Shown here: one piece after another, positions 50,624 to 59,399 of the stretch
Numbering within the stretch: position 1 is the stretch's first letter
Layout of the letters: every line of letters starts with the position of its first letter
DNA from: Alloalcanivorax mobilis
GTDB lineage: Bacteria > Pseudomonadota > Gammaproteobacteria > Pseudomonadales > Alcanivoracaceae
Direction of reading: 5' to 3'
Assembly: GCF_002864685.1 (NCBI RefSeq)
Contig: NZ_NMQZ01000012.1
Coordinates: forward strand, 54,490 to 118,489
Length of the DNA stretch: 64,000 nucleotides
The notes under the pieces: model-generated
Database searches by the model: none
Seen by the model: only the letters and a program-made list of their open reading frames with translations
What the model was told of the DNA's origin: nothing
Position numbers and translations under genes: made by a program

Positions 50624-52666
50624 ATGGCCAACACGCCCGTCGATCAGCAGCCTGAAACCTCGACCCGACCCAGGATTCTTATCAACCCGCCGGTGTTTTA
50701 CAGCTCAGTGGTGATCATCGCCGGGCTGGTGTTGTTTTCGGTGCTCGCCCAGGAAACCGCCCAGGCATTCTTTACCAATGTGAAGGCCTGGGTGATCGCC
50801 GACGCCGGCTGGTTCTACCTGCTCACCGTGGGCATTGTCCTGGCGCTGGTGGTGTTTTTGTCGGTCAGCCGCTACGGCGACATCAAGCTCGGCAAGGACC
50901 ATTCCGAGCCGGAATACAGCTATACCTCCTGGTTCGCCATGCTGTTCTCGGCGGGCATGGGCATCGGCCTGATGTTCTTCGGCGTCGCCGAGCCGGTGCT
51001 GCATTTGATGTCACCGCCGATGGCCGACCCGGGCGGCATCGACGCCGCCCGGGAAGCGATGCGCGCCACCTTCTTTCATTGGGGCCTGCACGCCTGGGCG
51101 ATCTACGCCATCGTCGGTTTGATTCTCGCCTACTTCAGCTTCCGCCACGGCCTGCCACTGACCCTGCGCTCGGCGCTTTACCCGCTAATCGGCAAGAAAA
51201 TCTACGGCCCCATCGGCCACGCGGTGGACGTGTTCGCGGTGGTCGGCACCGTGTTCGGCGTGGCCACCTCGCTGGGCTTTGGCGTGGAACAGGTCAACGG
51301 CGGGCTCAGTTATCTGTTCGGGCTGCCCAATACCGAGCTCAGTAAAACCATTCTGATCGTCGCCATTACCGGCCTGGCCACGTTATCGGTGGTCACCGGG
51401 CTGGACGCCGGCATCCGCCGGCTCTCCGAGCTCAACCTCGGCCTCGCCTTCCTTCTGCTGATCTTCGTGCTGGTGCTGGGCCCCACCACCTTCCTGTTAA
51501 AGGCCTACATTCAGAACATCGGCGACTATTTGTCCGAGATCGTCAACATGACGTTCAACCTCTACACCTACCAACCGAAAGTGGAAGACGGCCCGCAGGA
51601 CTGGCTGGGTGGCTGGACGCTGTTCTACTGGGGCTGGTGGTTGTCCTGGTCGCCGTTCGTGGGCATGTTCATCGCGCGCATTTCCCGGGGCCGCACGATT
51701 CGCGAATTCGCCCTCGGCGTGATGCTGGTGCCCGCCGCCTTCACCCTGTTCTGGATGACCGTGTTCGGCGACTCCGCCATTCAGATGATTCTGGACGGCA
51801 GCTACACCGAGCTGGCGGCCCAGGTAAAAGACAGCGAGGCGGTGGCGCTGTTCCATTTCCTGGAGCAGTTCCCGTTCTCCACCTTTATCTCCGGCGTCGC
51901 CACTCTGATGGTGGTGGTGTTCTTCGTCACTTCGTCGGATTCCGGCTCCATGGTGGTCGACATGCTCGCCTCCGGCGGCCACGACGACACCCCGGTCTGG
52001 CAGCGTATTTTCTGGGCCAGCACCGAGGGCTTCGTGGCCATCGCGCTGATGTTCGCCGGCGGGCTCAAGGCACTGCAAGCGGCCACCATCGCCTCGGCGC
52101 TGCCGTTCGCGGCGGTGCTGCTGGTCAGTTGCTACGGCTTACTGCGCTCGCTGCGCGTGGAAGGGATTCGCAAGGTCAGCTTCCAGGCCAACCTGGGCAC
52201 CGCCCCGGCGGCCGCCGTGCACGTCGGCCACACCCCGCCCAGCGGCGGCTGGAAAGCGCGCCTGCGCGGCATGGTCAACTTCCCCACCCGCGCCAAGGTG
52301 CTGACCTTCCTCAACGAGGTGGCCACGCCAGCGCTCAACGCGGTGGCCGACGAACTGCGCGGCCACGGCCTGGAAGTGGACGTCCGCGAAGGCGACGACC
52401 GCGCCACCCTGGTGGTCAGCCACGGCCAGGAAATCGACTTCAGCTACGGCGTGCGCGTACGCGGCTACGCCCGTCCGTCGATCACCATGCGTCAGCTCGA
52501 CCACTCCAAACGGCAAGCCGAGCGTGACCAGTATTTCCGCGCCGATGTGTTCCTCAGCGAAGGCGGCCAGGACTACGACCTGATGGGCTACACCCGCGAA
52601 CAGGTGATCAGCGACGTGCTCGATCAATACGAGAAGCACATGCATTTTCTGCACATGCTTCGTTAA
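50624..52666 (+). CDS. betT: BCCT-family choline/betaine transporter (BetT-type)
   Basis: 680 residues, secondary transporter for osmoprotectants. Twelve TM helices in the first 520 residues. Signatures: GMGIGLMFFGVAEP (TM3), FFHWGLHAWAIYAIVGLILAYFSFRHGLP and WTLFYWGWWLSWSPFVGMFIARISRGRT (TM8 Trp box). The long cytoplasmic tail (about 150 residues ending YDLMGYTREQVISDVLDQYEKHMHFLHM) is the osmosensing type of BetT. ATG 50624 has SD AGGAG. Single gene. Confidence 0.92.
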   Translation: MANTPVDQQPETSTRPRILINPPVFYSSVVIIAGLVLFSVLAQETAQAFFTNVKAWVIADAGWFYLLTVGIVLALVVFLSVSRYGDIKLGKDHSEPEYSYTSWFAMLFSAGMGIGLMFFGVAEPVLHLMSPPMADPGGIDAAREAMRATFFHWGLHAWAIYAIVGLILAYFSFRHGLPLTLRSALYPLIGKKIYGPIGHAVDVFAVVGTVFGVATSLGFGVEQVNGGLSYLFGLPNTELSKTILIVAITGLATLSVVTGLDAGIRRLSELNLGLAFLLLIFVLVLGPTTFLLKAYIQNIGDYLSEIVNMTFNLYTYQPKVEDGPQDWLGGWTLFYWGWWLSWSPFVGMFIARISRGRTIREFALGVMLVPAAFTLFWMTVFGDSAIQMILDGSYTELAAQVKDSEAVALFHFLEQFPFSTFISGVATLMVVVFFVTSSDSGSMVVDMLASGGHDDTPVWQRIFWASTEGFVAIALMFAGGLKALQAATIASALPFAAVLLVSCYGLLRSLRVEGIRKVSFQANLGTAPAAAVHVGHTPPSGGWKARLRGMVNFPTRAKVLTFLNEVATPALNAVADELRGHGLEVDVREGDDRATLVVSHGQEIDFSYGVRVRGYARPSITMRQLDHSKRQAERDQYFRADVFLSEGGQDYDLMGYTREQVISDVLDQYEKHMHFLHMLR

Positions 52667-52672
52667 CGGGCA

Positions 52673-52880
52673 GTTTTCAGTGTTCGGTTTTCAGTATTCC
52701 GTGCCGCTGACTGTCTCTCCCCCTCTCCCCAACCCCTCTCCCGCGAGGGGAGAGGGGCTAGTAATACGCCCTTCTGAAGGGCTCTTTCTCCCTCGCGGGA
52801 AGGGGCTGGAAATACATACCGTTCTGGAGGGTTCCCTCTCCCCTTGCGGGAGAGGGACAGGGAGAGGGGGCGCCGGCGTT
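52673..52880. repeat. Heptamer trace and CCCTCTCCC-type dispersed repeat
   Basis: 52673-52698 carries three degenerate TTTTCAG/TGTTCGG units. 52715-52880 is a C/T-rich block with three hairpins of the type CCCTCTCCC(CTTGC)GGGAGAGGG. Such palindromes occur in many proteobacteria. It lies between convergent betT and the TonB-receptor gene and may stop transcription; no U-tract is visible. Confidence 0.75.
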
Positions 52881-52936
52881 CCGCCCCGCCCCACCGTTTC
52901 CTATCATCAGTTGCTTTCGTCGCACTCGCTGCCCGA

Positions 52937-55276
52937 TCAGAAATTCACGGTCACCCCGGCGTTGTAGCGGCGCCCATCCAACACCCGTCCGAAATTGTCG
53001 TTGCCGACGGTTTTGTCGAACAGGTTATAGACGCCGCCGTAGACGTCGACGTTGTCGGTGAGGCGGTATTTCACGCCGGTGTCGACCATCGTGTAGCTGG
53101 GGTATTTTTCGGTCAGGGCGCCGCCTCGGCCGGCGATCTGTTCGGATCGGCCTTTGAAGCGCGCTTTGCTCCACAGCAGGGCTTTTTCGGTGGCGCGCCA
53201 GTTGACGCCGATGTTGGCGCGGTGGCGGGGCTGGTCGTTGAGCGGGTTGCCTTTGTTGTCGCCGGACAATTGCTCGCTGTCGGTGAAGGTGTAGTTGGTG
53301 TTCACCTCCACGCGATGGCCGAGGGGAAAGGCGAAGGTCACTTCGGCACCCCGAATGCGCGCCTCGTCCACGTTGATGTACTGGTAGAGCTTCTCGTAGT
53401 CGTAGCCCTGGTAGACACAGGTGGCGTCCGGGCCAGTGATGCGATCACAGATCACCGGCTTTTCGATCTTGTCTTCGTAGTCGGTATGAAACAGGGTCAG
53501 GCTCGCCTGAACGCCGTTGTAGCCGTTCCACAAAGCGCCCATTTCATAGGTCAGGCTCTTTTCCGGCTTGAGGTCGGAGTTGCCGATGTCGCCGCCGTCC
53601 ACGGAGCCGCCGCCACCGCCTTCGATCCAGTTGGAATCGCCCTGCTTCAGATCCGGCGTCCGGTAGCCGGCGCTGACGCCGCCTTTGAAGGTCAGTTGCG
53701 GGTTGAGGTTGTACACGCCGTACACGCGCGGCACGATTTCATCGCCGTAGTTTTCGTCCTTGACCCAGCGCACGCCGCCGGTCAACGCCAGCGGATCGGT
53801 GATGAACCATTGGTCCTCGGCGAACACCGCCATGTCCCAGCGTTCCAGATCCGGGGTGCCGATGGCGCGCGCCGGGTTCTCGGTTTTCTGGGTGCGGTAC
53901 TGGCCGCCCACGGTCAGCACGTTGCTGGCGAACGGCAACACCGTGGCGGTGTTGGCGGTGGTGCGCTGGTAGGTGGCGCTCTGCGTGTCGTTGACCATTT
54001 CTTCGTGCTGCACGTAACTCTTGGTGCTGAAGTCACCGCCCCACTCCAGATCGTGGGTGATCGCCTGGTGGCGACGGCGGGTGACCAGATCCCGGGCGCT
54101 GCCGGTGCCTTCCACCGTGCCGTTCACGTCCTGGGTGGCGTAGCCGGCCTCCAGTTCGATGTTGTTGGCCTGGTTCGGCGTCCAGTTCAATTTGGCGGTG
54201 GTGTTGTCACGGTCGTTCTGCAGATAGCCAGTGTCACGCTCGTCCTCATCGCGGTGGAAGCGCGAGCCGAACACGGTCAGTGCCAGTGTGTCGGACACCA
54301 GCGGGCCACTGAGATAGTAGCGCTGCTGGTCACGATCACCGGCTTCGGAGTCTTCTTGGATCATGCGATCCACGGTGACGGTGCCACCCCACTGGTCCGG
54401 CACCCGCTTGGTGATCACGTTGATCACACCGCCGAGGGCGTCGGAGCCGTACAACGACGACATCGGCCCACGAATCACCTCAATGCGTTCGATCGCCGAA
54501 ATCGGTGGCAGCCAGCCAAACTCGGCGCCGGAACCAAAGCCGTTGTAATAGGCCTGGCCGGAGCCCTGGGGTTTGCCGTCCACCAGAATCAGGGTGTACT
54601 TGGAATCCATGCCACGGATCGAGATTTCCTCGGTGCCGCCTTTGCCCGAGGGGCCATCGTCCACGTAAACGCCGGGCACGTCCTGCAGTGCTTCGGTGAT
54701 GTCGCGGTAGGATTTGCCTTCCAGCTCTTCCTTGCCAATCACGGAAATGCTGGCCGGGGCATTGGTGACGTCCACCGCCCGGCCCGACGCGGACGCCGAG
54801 GTCACCGTCACCGTGGACAGGGCGTTGCGGCGCGGCTCGCGGCGATCCGCGCGGTTCTCCCCGCGATTCACGTTGGCCGGGTCAAGCTGCAGGGCATAGC
54901 TGCCGTTACCCTGTTTGACCGCGCGCAGGCCGGTGCCGGCGAGCAGCGTGCGCAGCCCCTGCTCGGTGCCGTAGCGGCCGTTCAGGCCGGCACTGCTCTT
55001 GCCCTGGGTGAGGGCGCCGTCGATCACCAGGGTGAGGCCGGCTTCGCTGGCGTATTGGCTGAGCGCGGCGTCGAGACGGCCGCTTTCAATGCGATATGAC
55101 TGGCTCGCGGAGGTCTGCGCCAACGCGGGCGGAGCCAGCGCCACCGTGCCTCCCAGGGTGGCGCAAAGCGCCAGAATCGCCAGGCCGGAGCGCCCCCGGC
55201 GCGTCCCCATGAGTAAGCGCCCCCGGCGCTGCCCCATTACTACCCGGCGGGAAAATAAGTCAGAACAGGTCATCAT
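52937..55276 (-). CDS. TonB-dependent outer-membrane receptor with STN signalling domain
   Basis: 779 residues. After a signal peptide (SGLAILALCATLGGTVALAPPALA) comes an STN domain (about 63-125, YRIESGRLDAALSQYASEAGLTLVIDG), which transmits ligand binding to FecR. Then the plug (NAPASISVIGKEELEGKSYRDITEALQDVPGV... IERIEVIRGPMSSLYGSDALGGVINVITK) and a 22-strand barrel ending in the typical VTVNF. The plug and barrel are like catecholate-siderophore receptors (FepA/colicin type). ATG 55274-55276 has SD AAGGAT. It follows fecI-fecR as the target gene. Confidence 0.93.
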   Translation of the reverse strand: MMTCSDLFSRRVVMGQRRGRLLMGTRRGRSGLAILALCATLGGTVALAPPALAQTSASQSYRIESGRLDAALSQYASEAGLTLVIDGALTQGKSSAGLNGRYGTEQGLRTLLAGTGLRAVKQGNGSYALQLDPANVNRGENRADRREPRRNALSTVTVTSASASGRAVDVTNAPASISVIGKEELEGKSYRDITEALQDVPGVYVDDGPSGKGGTEEISIRGMDSKYTLILVDGKPQGSGQAYYNGFGSGAEFGWLPPISAIERIEVIRGPMSSLYGSDALGGVINVITKRVPDQWGGTVTVDRMIQEDSEAGDRDQQRYYLSGPLVSDTLALTVFGSRFHRDEDERDTGYLQNDRDNTTAKLNWTPNQANNIELEAGYATQDVNGTVEGTGSARDLVTRRRHQAITHDLEWGGDFSTKSYVQHEEMVNDTQSATYQRTTANTATVLPFASNVLTVGGQYRTQKTENPARAIGTPDLERWDMAVFAEDQWFITDPLALTGGVRWVKDENYGDEIVPRVYGVYNLNPQLTFKGGVSAGYRTPDLKQGDSNWIEGGGGGSVDGGDIGNSDLKPEKSLTYEMGALWNGYNGVQASLTLFHTDYEDKIEKPVICDRITGPDATCVYQGYDYEKLYQYINVDEARIRGAEVTFAFPLGHRVEVNTNYTFTDSEQLSGDNKGNPLNDQPRHRANIGVNWRATEKALLWSKARFKGRSEQIAGRGGALTEKYPSYTMVDTGVKYRLTDNVDVYGGVYNLFDKTVGNDNFGRVLDGRRYNAGVTVNF

Positions 55277-55383
55277 CCGATCCTTAAAGTCGTCGTTCGA
55301 TTTCGGGCCAAACACCTCTACCCCGAACGGGAACGGAAAAGTGACACCAAATAAGAATAATTTTTATTTGTTAATGAGAACGG

Positions 55384-56373
55384 TCACGAAAGCGCGCTGA
55401 CCCGCACCAGCCAGGGGGTGCGATAGTGCACCGCGATCGGCAGCGCCTGGACCAGGGATTCGAGCACATAGTCGGTGTCGCGCAGCGGATAGGCGCCGGA
55501 CAGCACCAGATCGGCGACCTGATCGTCGCAATACAACAGGCCATGGCGATAGCGGCCCAGTTCGGCAAGGAAGTCTTCCAGGCGCAGGCGGTCGGCCTGC
55601 AACACGCCTTCCGTCCAGCCATGCCGCTGGGCCACCGAGAGCGCCTCGATGCGAACCCCGGCCGCGGACAACCGGGCACGCTGGCCGGCCGCCAACCGCT
55701 GCGGCGGCTGGCCGGCGCCGGGGCTCAATGTCACCGTGCCCGCCAGCACGCCCACTTCACGCGCGCCGCCCACATCGCGCAGCAGCGCATGGGCCTGGTC
55801 GGGCTGCAAACGCGCCCCGCCCAGGGCCACCGACAACGGCCGTGGATCGCCGGCGGCGCGGCTGTCCAGGGCGATCTCGCTGCCCGGCAACACGGTCAAA
55901 TGCCGCTGGCCGGCGCTGAAATCCAGACCCACCGCGCTGTCGGTGTTGAGCATCAGCGCGGAGCCGTCTGGCAGAGCGAACCGGCGCCGCTCACCGACCC
56001 CGCTGCGATAATCCGCCAGCGTCCGGCGCACCGGCGTGGAGCTGGCCAGCATCGGGCCCAACACCACGCCGGCGCCGGCCAGGCCCAGCAGGCCCAGAGC
56101 GCGCCGGCGGCTAATCCGATTGTCCGGCTTGAGAGTGTGCCGGCCCACCTCCGGAGCGATGCCCTCCAGCGCCTGGGCCATCCGCTCGACCTGCTCCCAG
56201 GCACGGCGGTTGGCGGCGTCGGCGGCGAGCCAGTCGGCCCAATCGCGCTTCACAGCGGTGTCATCGCCCTCCCCGGCCCACAGCGCCACCTGCCAATCCA
56301 ACGCTGCCTGCAGCCGCGCCGGGTCCACCCCTTGACGTTCGGCATAGCCGCGCAACGCCGCCGGCGTGCTCAT
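55384..56373 (-). CDS. fecR: FecR-family anti-sigma/transmembrane regulator
   Basis: 329 residues. A cytoplasmic DUF4880 domain (LDWQVALWAGEGDDTAVKRDWADWLAADAANRRAWEQVERM, 25-65), one TM helix (ALGLLGLAGAGVVLGPMLAS, about 90-110) and a periplasmic FecR domain (FALPDGSALMLNTDSAVGLDF...). It relays the signal from the receptor's STN domain to the sigma factor. Its start overlaps the fecI stop (ATGA). Confidence 0.92.
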   Translation of the reverse strand: MSTPAALRGYAERQGVDPARLQAALDWQVALWAGEGDDTAVKRDWADWLAADAANRRAWEQVERMAQALEGIAPEVGRHTLKPDNRISRRRALGLLGLAGAGVVLGPMLASSTPVRRTLADYRSGVGERRRFALPDGSALMLNTDSAVGLDFSAGQRHLTVLPGSEIALDSRAAGDPRPLSVALGGARLQPDQAHALLRDVGGAREVGVLAGTVTLSPGAGQPPQRLAAGQRARLSAAGVRIEALSVAQRHGWTEGVLQADRLRLEDFLAELGRYRHGLLYCDDQVADLVLSGAYPLRDTDYVLESLVQALPIAVHYRTPWLVRVSALS

Positions 56374-56876
56374 GCCTCGTTCAACGTCAGCAGGCAGGCC
56401 TGCAACGCCCGCAACATGTATTTGCGCACCGCGCTCTGTGATACCCCCAGGCTGGCGGCGATCTGCGGGTAGGTGCGCCCCTCGAACCGGGACAACAGAA
56501 ACGCACGCCGCACCCGGGCTGGCAAGGCGTCCAATGCCTTATCGATGCGCGCCAAGGTTTCCAGGGTGATCGCCTGGCGCTCCGACGACGGCGCCTGTGC
56601 CTCGGGCTGCTGCGCCAGCACCTCTCGATAGGCCGACTCCAGCGCCCGCCGCCGGTGCATGTCGATCACCAGCCCCTTGGCGATCTGAGTCAGGAACGCC
56701 CGTGACTCCCCCGGCCCCGGATAACGCCCCGAGACCATCAAGCGCACATAGGTGTCCTGCACCAGATCGGCGGCATCGGCGGTATCGCCCCCCAAACGAC
56801 CGCGCAGCCAGCCAAACAGCCACCCGGCGTGATCGTGGTAAAGCGATCCGATTTCACTTTGCAGTGCTTTGCTCAT
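56370..56876 (-). CDS. fecI: ECF sigma factor, FecI-like
   Basis: 168 residues from ATG 56874-56876; a GTG seven codons upstream is possible. Region 2 (HAGWLFGWLRGRLGGDTADAADLVQDTYVRLM) and region 4 (LDALPARVRRAFLLSRFEGRTYPQIAASLGVSQSAVRKYMLRAL) are typical of iron-starvation ECF sigma factors. Preceded by a Fur box; followed by fecR and the receptor. Confidence 0.93.
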   Translation of the reverse strand: MSKALQSEIGSLYHDHAGWLFGWLRGRLGGDTADAADLVQDTYVRLMVSGRYPGPGESRAFLTQIAKGLVIDMHRRRALESAYREVLAQQPEAQAPSSERQAITLETLARIDKALDALPARVRRAFLLSRFEGRTYPQIAASLGVSQSAVRKYMLRALQACLLTLNEA

Positions 56877-56921
56877 GGGAAAACCCGGCGAACCCACAAT
56901 GGCCCGGCGCCAGACAGGAAT

Positions 56922-56940
56922 GGTAATGATTATTAATAGA
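56922..56940 (-). promoter_or_regulatory. Fur box upstream of fecI
   Basis: GGTAATGATTATTAATAGA matches the 19-bp Fur consensus at about 13 positions, and a further AATCATT follows at 56942. Distance to fecI is about 45 bases, suited to repression under iron excess. Confidence 0.7.
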
Positions 56941-57042
56941 GAATCATTCTAGACGAGGGCAGCGCGGCCGGGCAAGCGGGGGACAGGGAACAGGTTAAAG
57001 GGAACAGGCGGGCCGGACCTACTGCCGGGATTTGATTCTGGT

Positions 57043-57143
57043 GTGGGAGCGGTCCTTGACCGCGAACCGCCCGGCAGGGCGGCGGGCGTTGGCCGGGCCT
57101 CGTCGCCCTTCGGGCTCGGTTCGCGATCAAGGATCGCTCCCAC
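57043..57143. repeat. REP-like palindrome, variant with longer loop
   Basis: Begins GTGGGAGCGGTCCTTGACCG and ends ATCAAGGATCGCTCCCAC, with a GC-rich inner hairpin (GGCGGGCGTTGGCCGGGCC). Same family as 35357. GGAACAGG words precede it at 56981-57008. Confidence 0.85.
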
Positions 57144-57209
57144 AGGGGTGCTGTAGAGAGCGGTGGGAGATCAGGCCGTGCCGGCGGTGAAAAGGTGCTT
57201 CAAGGAGAG

Positions 57210-57306
57210 CAGCTTCAAGCTTCAAGCTGCAGGCTACAAGGGCGGCGATGTAGCTGTCTCCTTACGGACTGCGTTGTTCTTGCTTGAAGCTTGTGGCTTG
57301 CAGCTA
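57210..57306. repeat. Heptamer inverted-repeat element, CAAGCTT type
   Basis: Left arm 57210-57237 (AGCTTCAAGCTTCAAGCTGC then AGGCTAC) and right arm 57279-57306 (TTGCTTGAAGCTTGTGGCTT then GCAGCTA) are inverted, with a 40-base spacer. Same word family as the outer arm after plsB. The region 56877-57374 holds no gene apart from these repeats and the Fur box. Confidence 0.85.
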
Positions 57307-57374
57307 CCTGCTCGATCGACAACGTGGAAGCCCCCGCCCTGGCACGGCCTCTCCCAATTCCCGGCTTCCCCGCT

Positions 57375-57998
57375 CTACCGCCACACCCGCTCCAGCGCGG
57401 CGGCCAGATCGAACGGGCCAGGACGGTAGTGCCCGGCCAGCGCAGTGACCCAGCGCCGTGGGCGTTCGGCGAGGCCGGTGGCGATCAGCTCGACGGCGTG
57501 CTCGCGCACGGCGGCGGCGAATTGCCGCTCGTCACCGGGGTCACCGTGCAGGTTGTCCAGGGACACCCGGAACGGGTGATCGCAGGCGGCGCAGAACAAC
57601 GCCTCCAGGGCCTGGGGGCGCACTTCCACGCGCATGAACTCAAGTTGCTGGGCGGCATCGCGGCCGTCCGGGGCGTACCAGTAGCCGTAGTCTTCCCGGG
57701 CGCGGCGCGCGGCGCCGGCCACGCACCAGTGGGCCACTTCGTGCAGGGCACTGCGGAAATAATCGCGGGTGTAATGGATGGTGGACACAGTGTTCAGTGT
57801 TCGGTTTTCAGTGTTCAGTTCGGCGCCGGGGTGGTAGCTGGGCTCTTCCGCGCCGCCAATCAGGAGGGTCCGGTAGTCGGCGAAAAAACTGGCGCGAAAC
57901 AGCGCCTCCAGATCGCCGGCCCGGTGCCCAGCGGCGGCGCTTTGCGGTATGGTAGCCGCCCTTTGCCCACTACCCTGCTGCGTGTTATGTCCGCCCAT
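57375..57998 (-). CDS. epmC: Elongation factor P hydroxylase EpmC (YfcM), with heptamer insertion
   Basis: Hydroxylates the modified lysine of EF-P. 207 residues against about 180 for E. coli EpmC. The Fe-binding motif ALHEVAHWCVAGAARR and the DYGYWYAPDGRDAAQQLEF, VEVRPQALEALFCAACDHPFRVSLDNLHGD blocks are conserved. Just before the motif the chain reads AELNTENRTLNTVST, encoded by a TGTTCAG/TTTTCAG repeat tract, where relatives have a shorter loop. The N-terminal 30 residues are also poorly conserved. The frame is open, so the protein may still work. The only plausible start (57996-57998) overlaps the divergent MATE gene start by 12 bases. Confidence 0.88.
   Translation of the reverse strand: MGGHNTQQGSGQRAATIPQSAAAGHRAGDLEALFRASFFADYRTLLIGGAEEPSYHPGAELNTENRTLNTVSTIHYTRDYFRSALHEVAHWCVAGAARRAREDYGYWYAPDGRDAAQQLEFMRVEVRPQALEALFCAACDHPFRVSLDNLHGDPGDERQFAAAVREHAVELIATGLAERPRRWVTALAGHYRPGPFDLAAALERVWR
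57788..57820. repeat. TTCAG heptamer tract inside epmC
   Basis: Four to five TGTTCAG/TTTTCAG/TGTTCGG units lie in the coding sequence, translated on the minus strand as LNTENRTLNT. Three heptamers equal seven codons, so the tract keeps the frame. Confidence 0.85.
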
Positions 57999-59369
57999 CG
58001 TCACGAACTCCGTGCCCAACTGTTACTTGCTCTGCCGATTCTCGGTGGCCAGCTGGCGCAAACCGCCAACGGCTTCGTGGATACCATGATGGCCGGGCGG
58101 GTCAGTGCCGCGGATCTGGCCGCGGTGGCGGTGGGCGCCAGCATCTGGGTGCCGCTGTTTCTGTTCATGACCGGCGTACTGATGAGCGCCACGCCGATCC
58201 TGTCCCGGCATCTGGGCGGCAAAGCTTACCATCGGGTCAACCCGCTGGCCCAGCAGGGCCTGTGGCTGGCGCTGGGCCTGGGGCTTGTGAGCGCGCTGAT
58301 CCTGCGTTCAATGGGGCCGGTGCTGCACTGGATGGATGTCGATCCGACCCTGCTCCCGAAGGTGCAAGGGTATCTGCACGGGCTCAGTTGGGGCATGCCC
58401 GGCGCCGCCTTGTTGCTGGCGATGCGCAGCTACACCGAAGCCATGAACCACACCCGCCCGGTGCTGTGGGTGAGCGTGATCGGTCTGCTGATCAACGTCC
58501 CCGCCAACTACGTGCTGATTCACGGCAAGTTCGGCCTGCCGGCACTGGGCGGCGCCGGCTGCGGCTGGGCCACCAGCCTGGTGATGTGGTCGATGGCGCT
58601 GATGATGGCGTTCTACATTCGCCGTCACCCGGTCTACCGCCCGGCGCGGCTGACCCTGCGCCAGCGCCACCTGGAGCTGGCCAGCATGGGCTATATGCTG
58701 CGCCTGGGGCTGCCGGTGGGGCTGTCGATCTTTTTCGAGGTGAGCATCTTCGCGGTGATCGCCCTGCTGATCAGCAGCCTGGGCCCGGAAGTGGTGGCCG
58801 GCCACCAGATCGCCCTGAATTTCACCTCGCTGATTTTCATGCTGCCACTGAGCTTCGCGCTCGCCGCCACCGTGCGCGTGGGCCACGCGCGCGGCCGTGG
58901 CGACGCCGCCGGCCTGCATCTGGCGGTGCGCTGCGCAATGCTGATGATCGCCACCATCGGCGTCGCCGCCGGCCTGCTGCTGATGGCCTTGCGCGGCTGG
59001 GTGCCGCACATCTACACCGACAACGCCGAAGTCATTGCCCTGGCCGCGCACCTGCTTTTGTTCGCCGGGCTGTATCAGGTCTCCGACGCGATCCAGGTCA
59101 GCGCCAGCGGCTGCCTGCGCGGTTTCGAAGACACCGCCTGGCCGATGCTGATGACGCTGCTGGCCTACTGGGGCGTCGGCTTGCCGGTGGGTTATCTGCT
59201 CGCCCTCACTGACCTCTGGGTGCCCGCCATGGGCCCGGCCGGCTTCTGGATCGGCCTGCTCGCCGGCCTCACCGCCGCCGCCGCCCTGCTCTCCCTGCGC
59301 CTGCGCTGGCGCCTGCGCCAGCCCCTGCCGGAAAGGTCTCGCCCGGTCGAGGTGGAACGCGCCGCTTGA
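57987..59369 (+). CDS. norM: MATE-family multidrug efflux protein (NorM-like)
   Basis: 460 residues with twelve TM helices. The first half QLAQTANGFVDTMMAGRVSAADLAAVAVGASIWVPLFLF and the second half GLPVGLSIFFEVSIFAVIALLISSLGPEVVAGHQIALNFTSLIFMLP are the NorM-type MATE repeats. Exports cationic drugs with Na+ or H+. Start at ATG 57987, where it overlaps divergent epmC by 12 bases. Confidence 0.92.
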   Translation: MSAHRHELRAQLLLALPILGGQLAQTANGFVDTMMAGRVSAADLAAVAVGASIWVPLFLFMTGVLMSATPILSRHLGGKAYHRVNPLAQQGLWLALGLGLVSALILRSMGPVLHWMDVDPTLLPKVQGYLHGLSWGMPGAALLLAMRSYTEAMNHTRPVLWVSVIGLLINVPANYVLIHGKFGLPALGGAGCGWATSLVMWSMALMMAFYIRRHPVYRPARLTLRQRHLELASMGYMLRLGLPVGLSIFFEVSIFAVIALLISSLGPEVVAGHQIALNFTSLIFMLPLSFALAATVRVGHARGRGDAAGLHLAVRCAMLMIATIGVAAGLLLMALRGWVPHIYTDNAEVIALAAHLLLFAGLYQVSDAIQVSASGCLRGFEDTAWPMLMTLLAYWGVGLPVGYLLALTDLWVPAMGPAGFWIGLLAGLTAAAALLSLRLRWRLRQPLPERSRPVEVERAA

Positions 59370-59399
59370 GGCGGACCGGGAACAGGCTGAAGGCCGTGC

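Noticed and set aside
52844..55099. 751-codon open frame opposite the TonB receptor
   Set aside because: It is a shadow of the receptor gene caused by high GC; no domain is seen. The same holds for long frames opposite yoaA (9587-11398), fumarase (36715-38187), fadE (17057-18490) and others.
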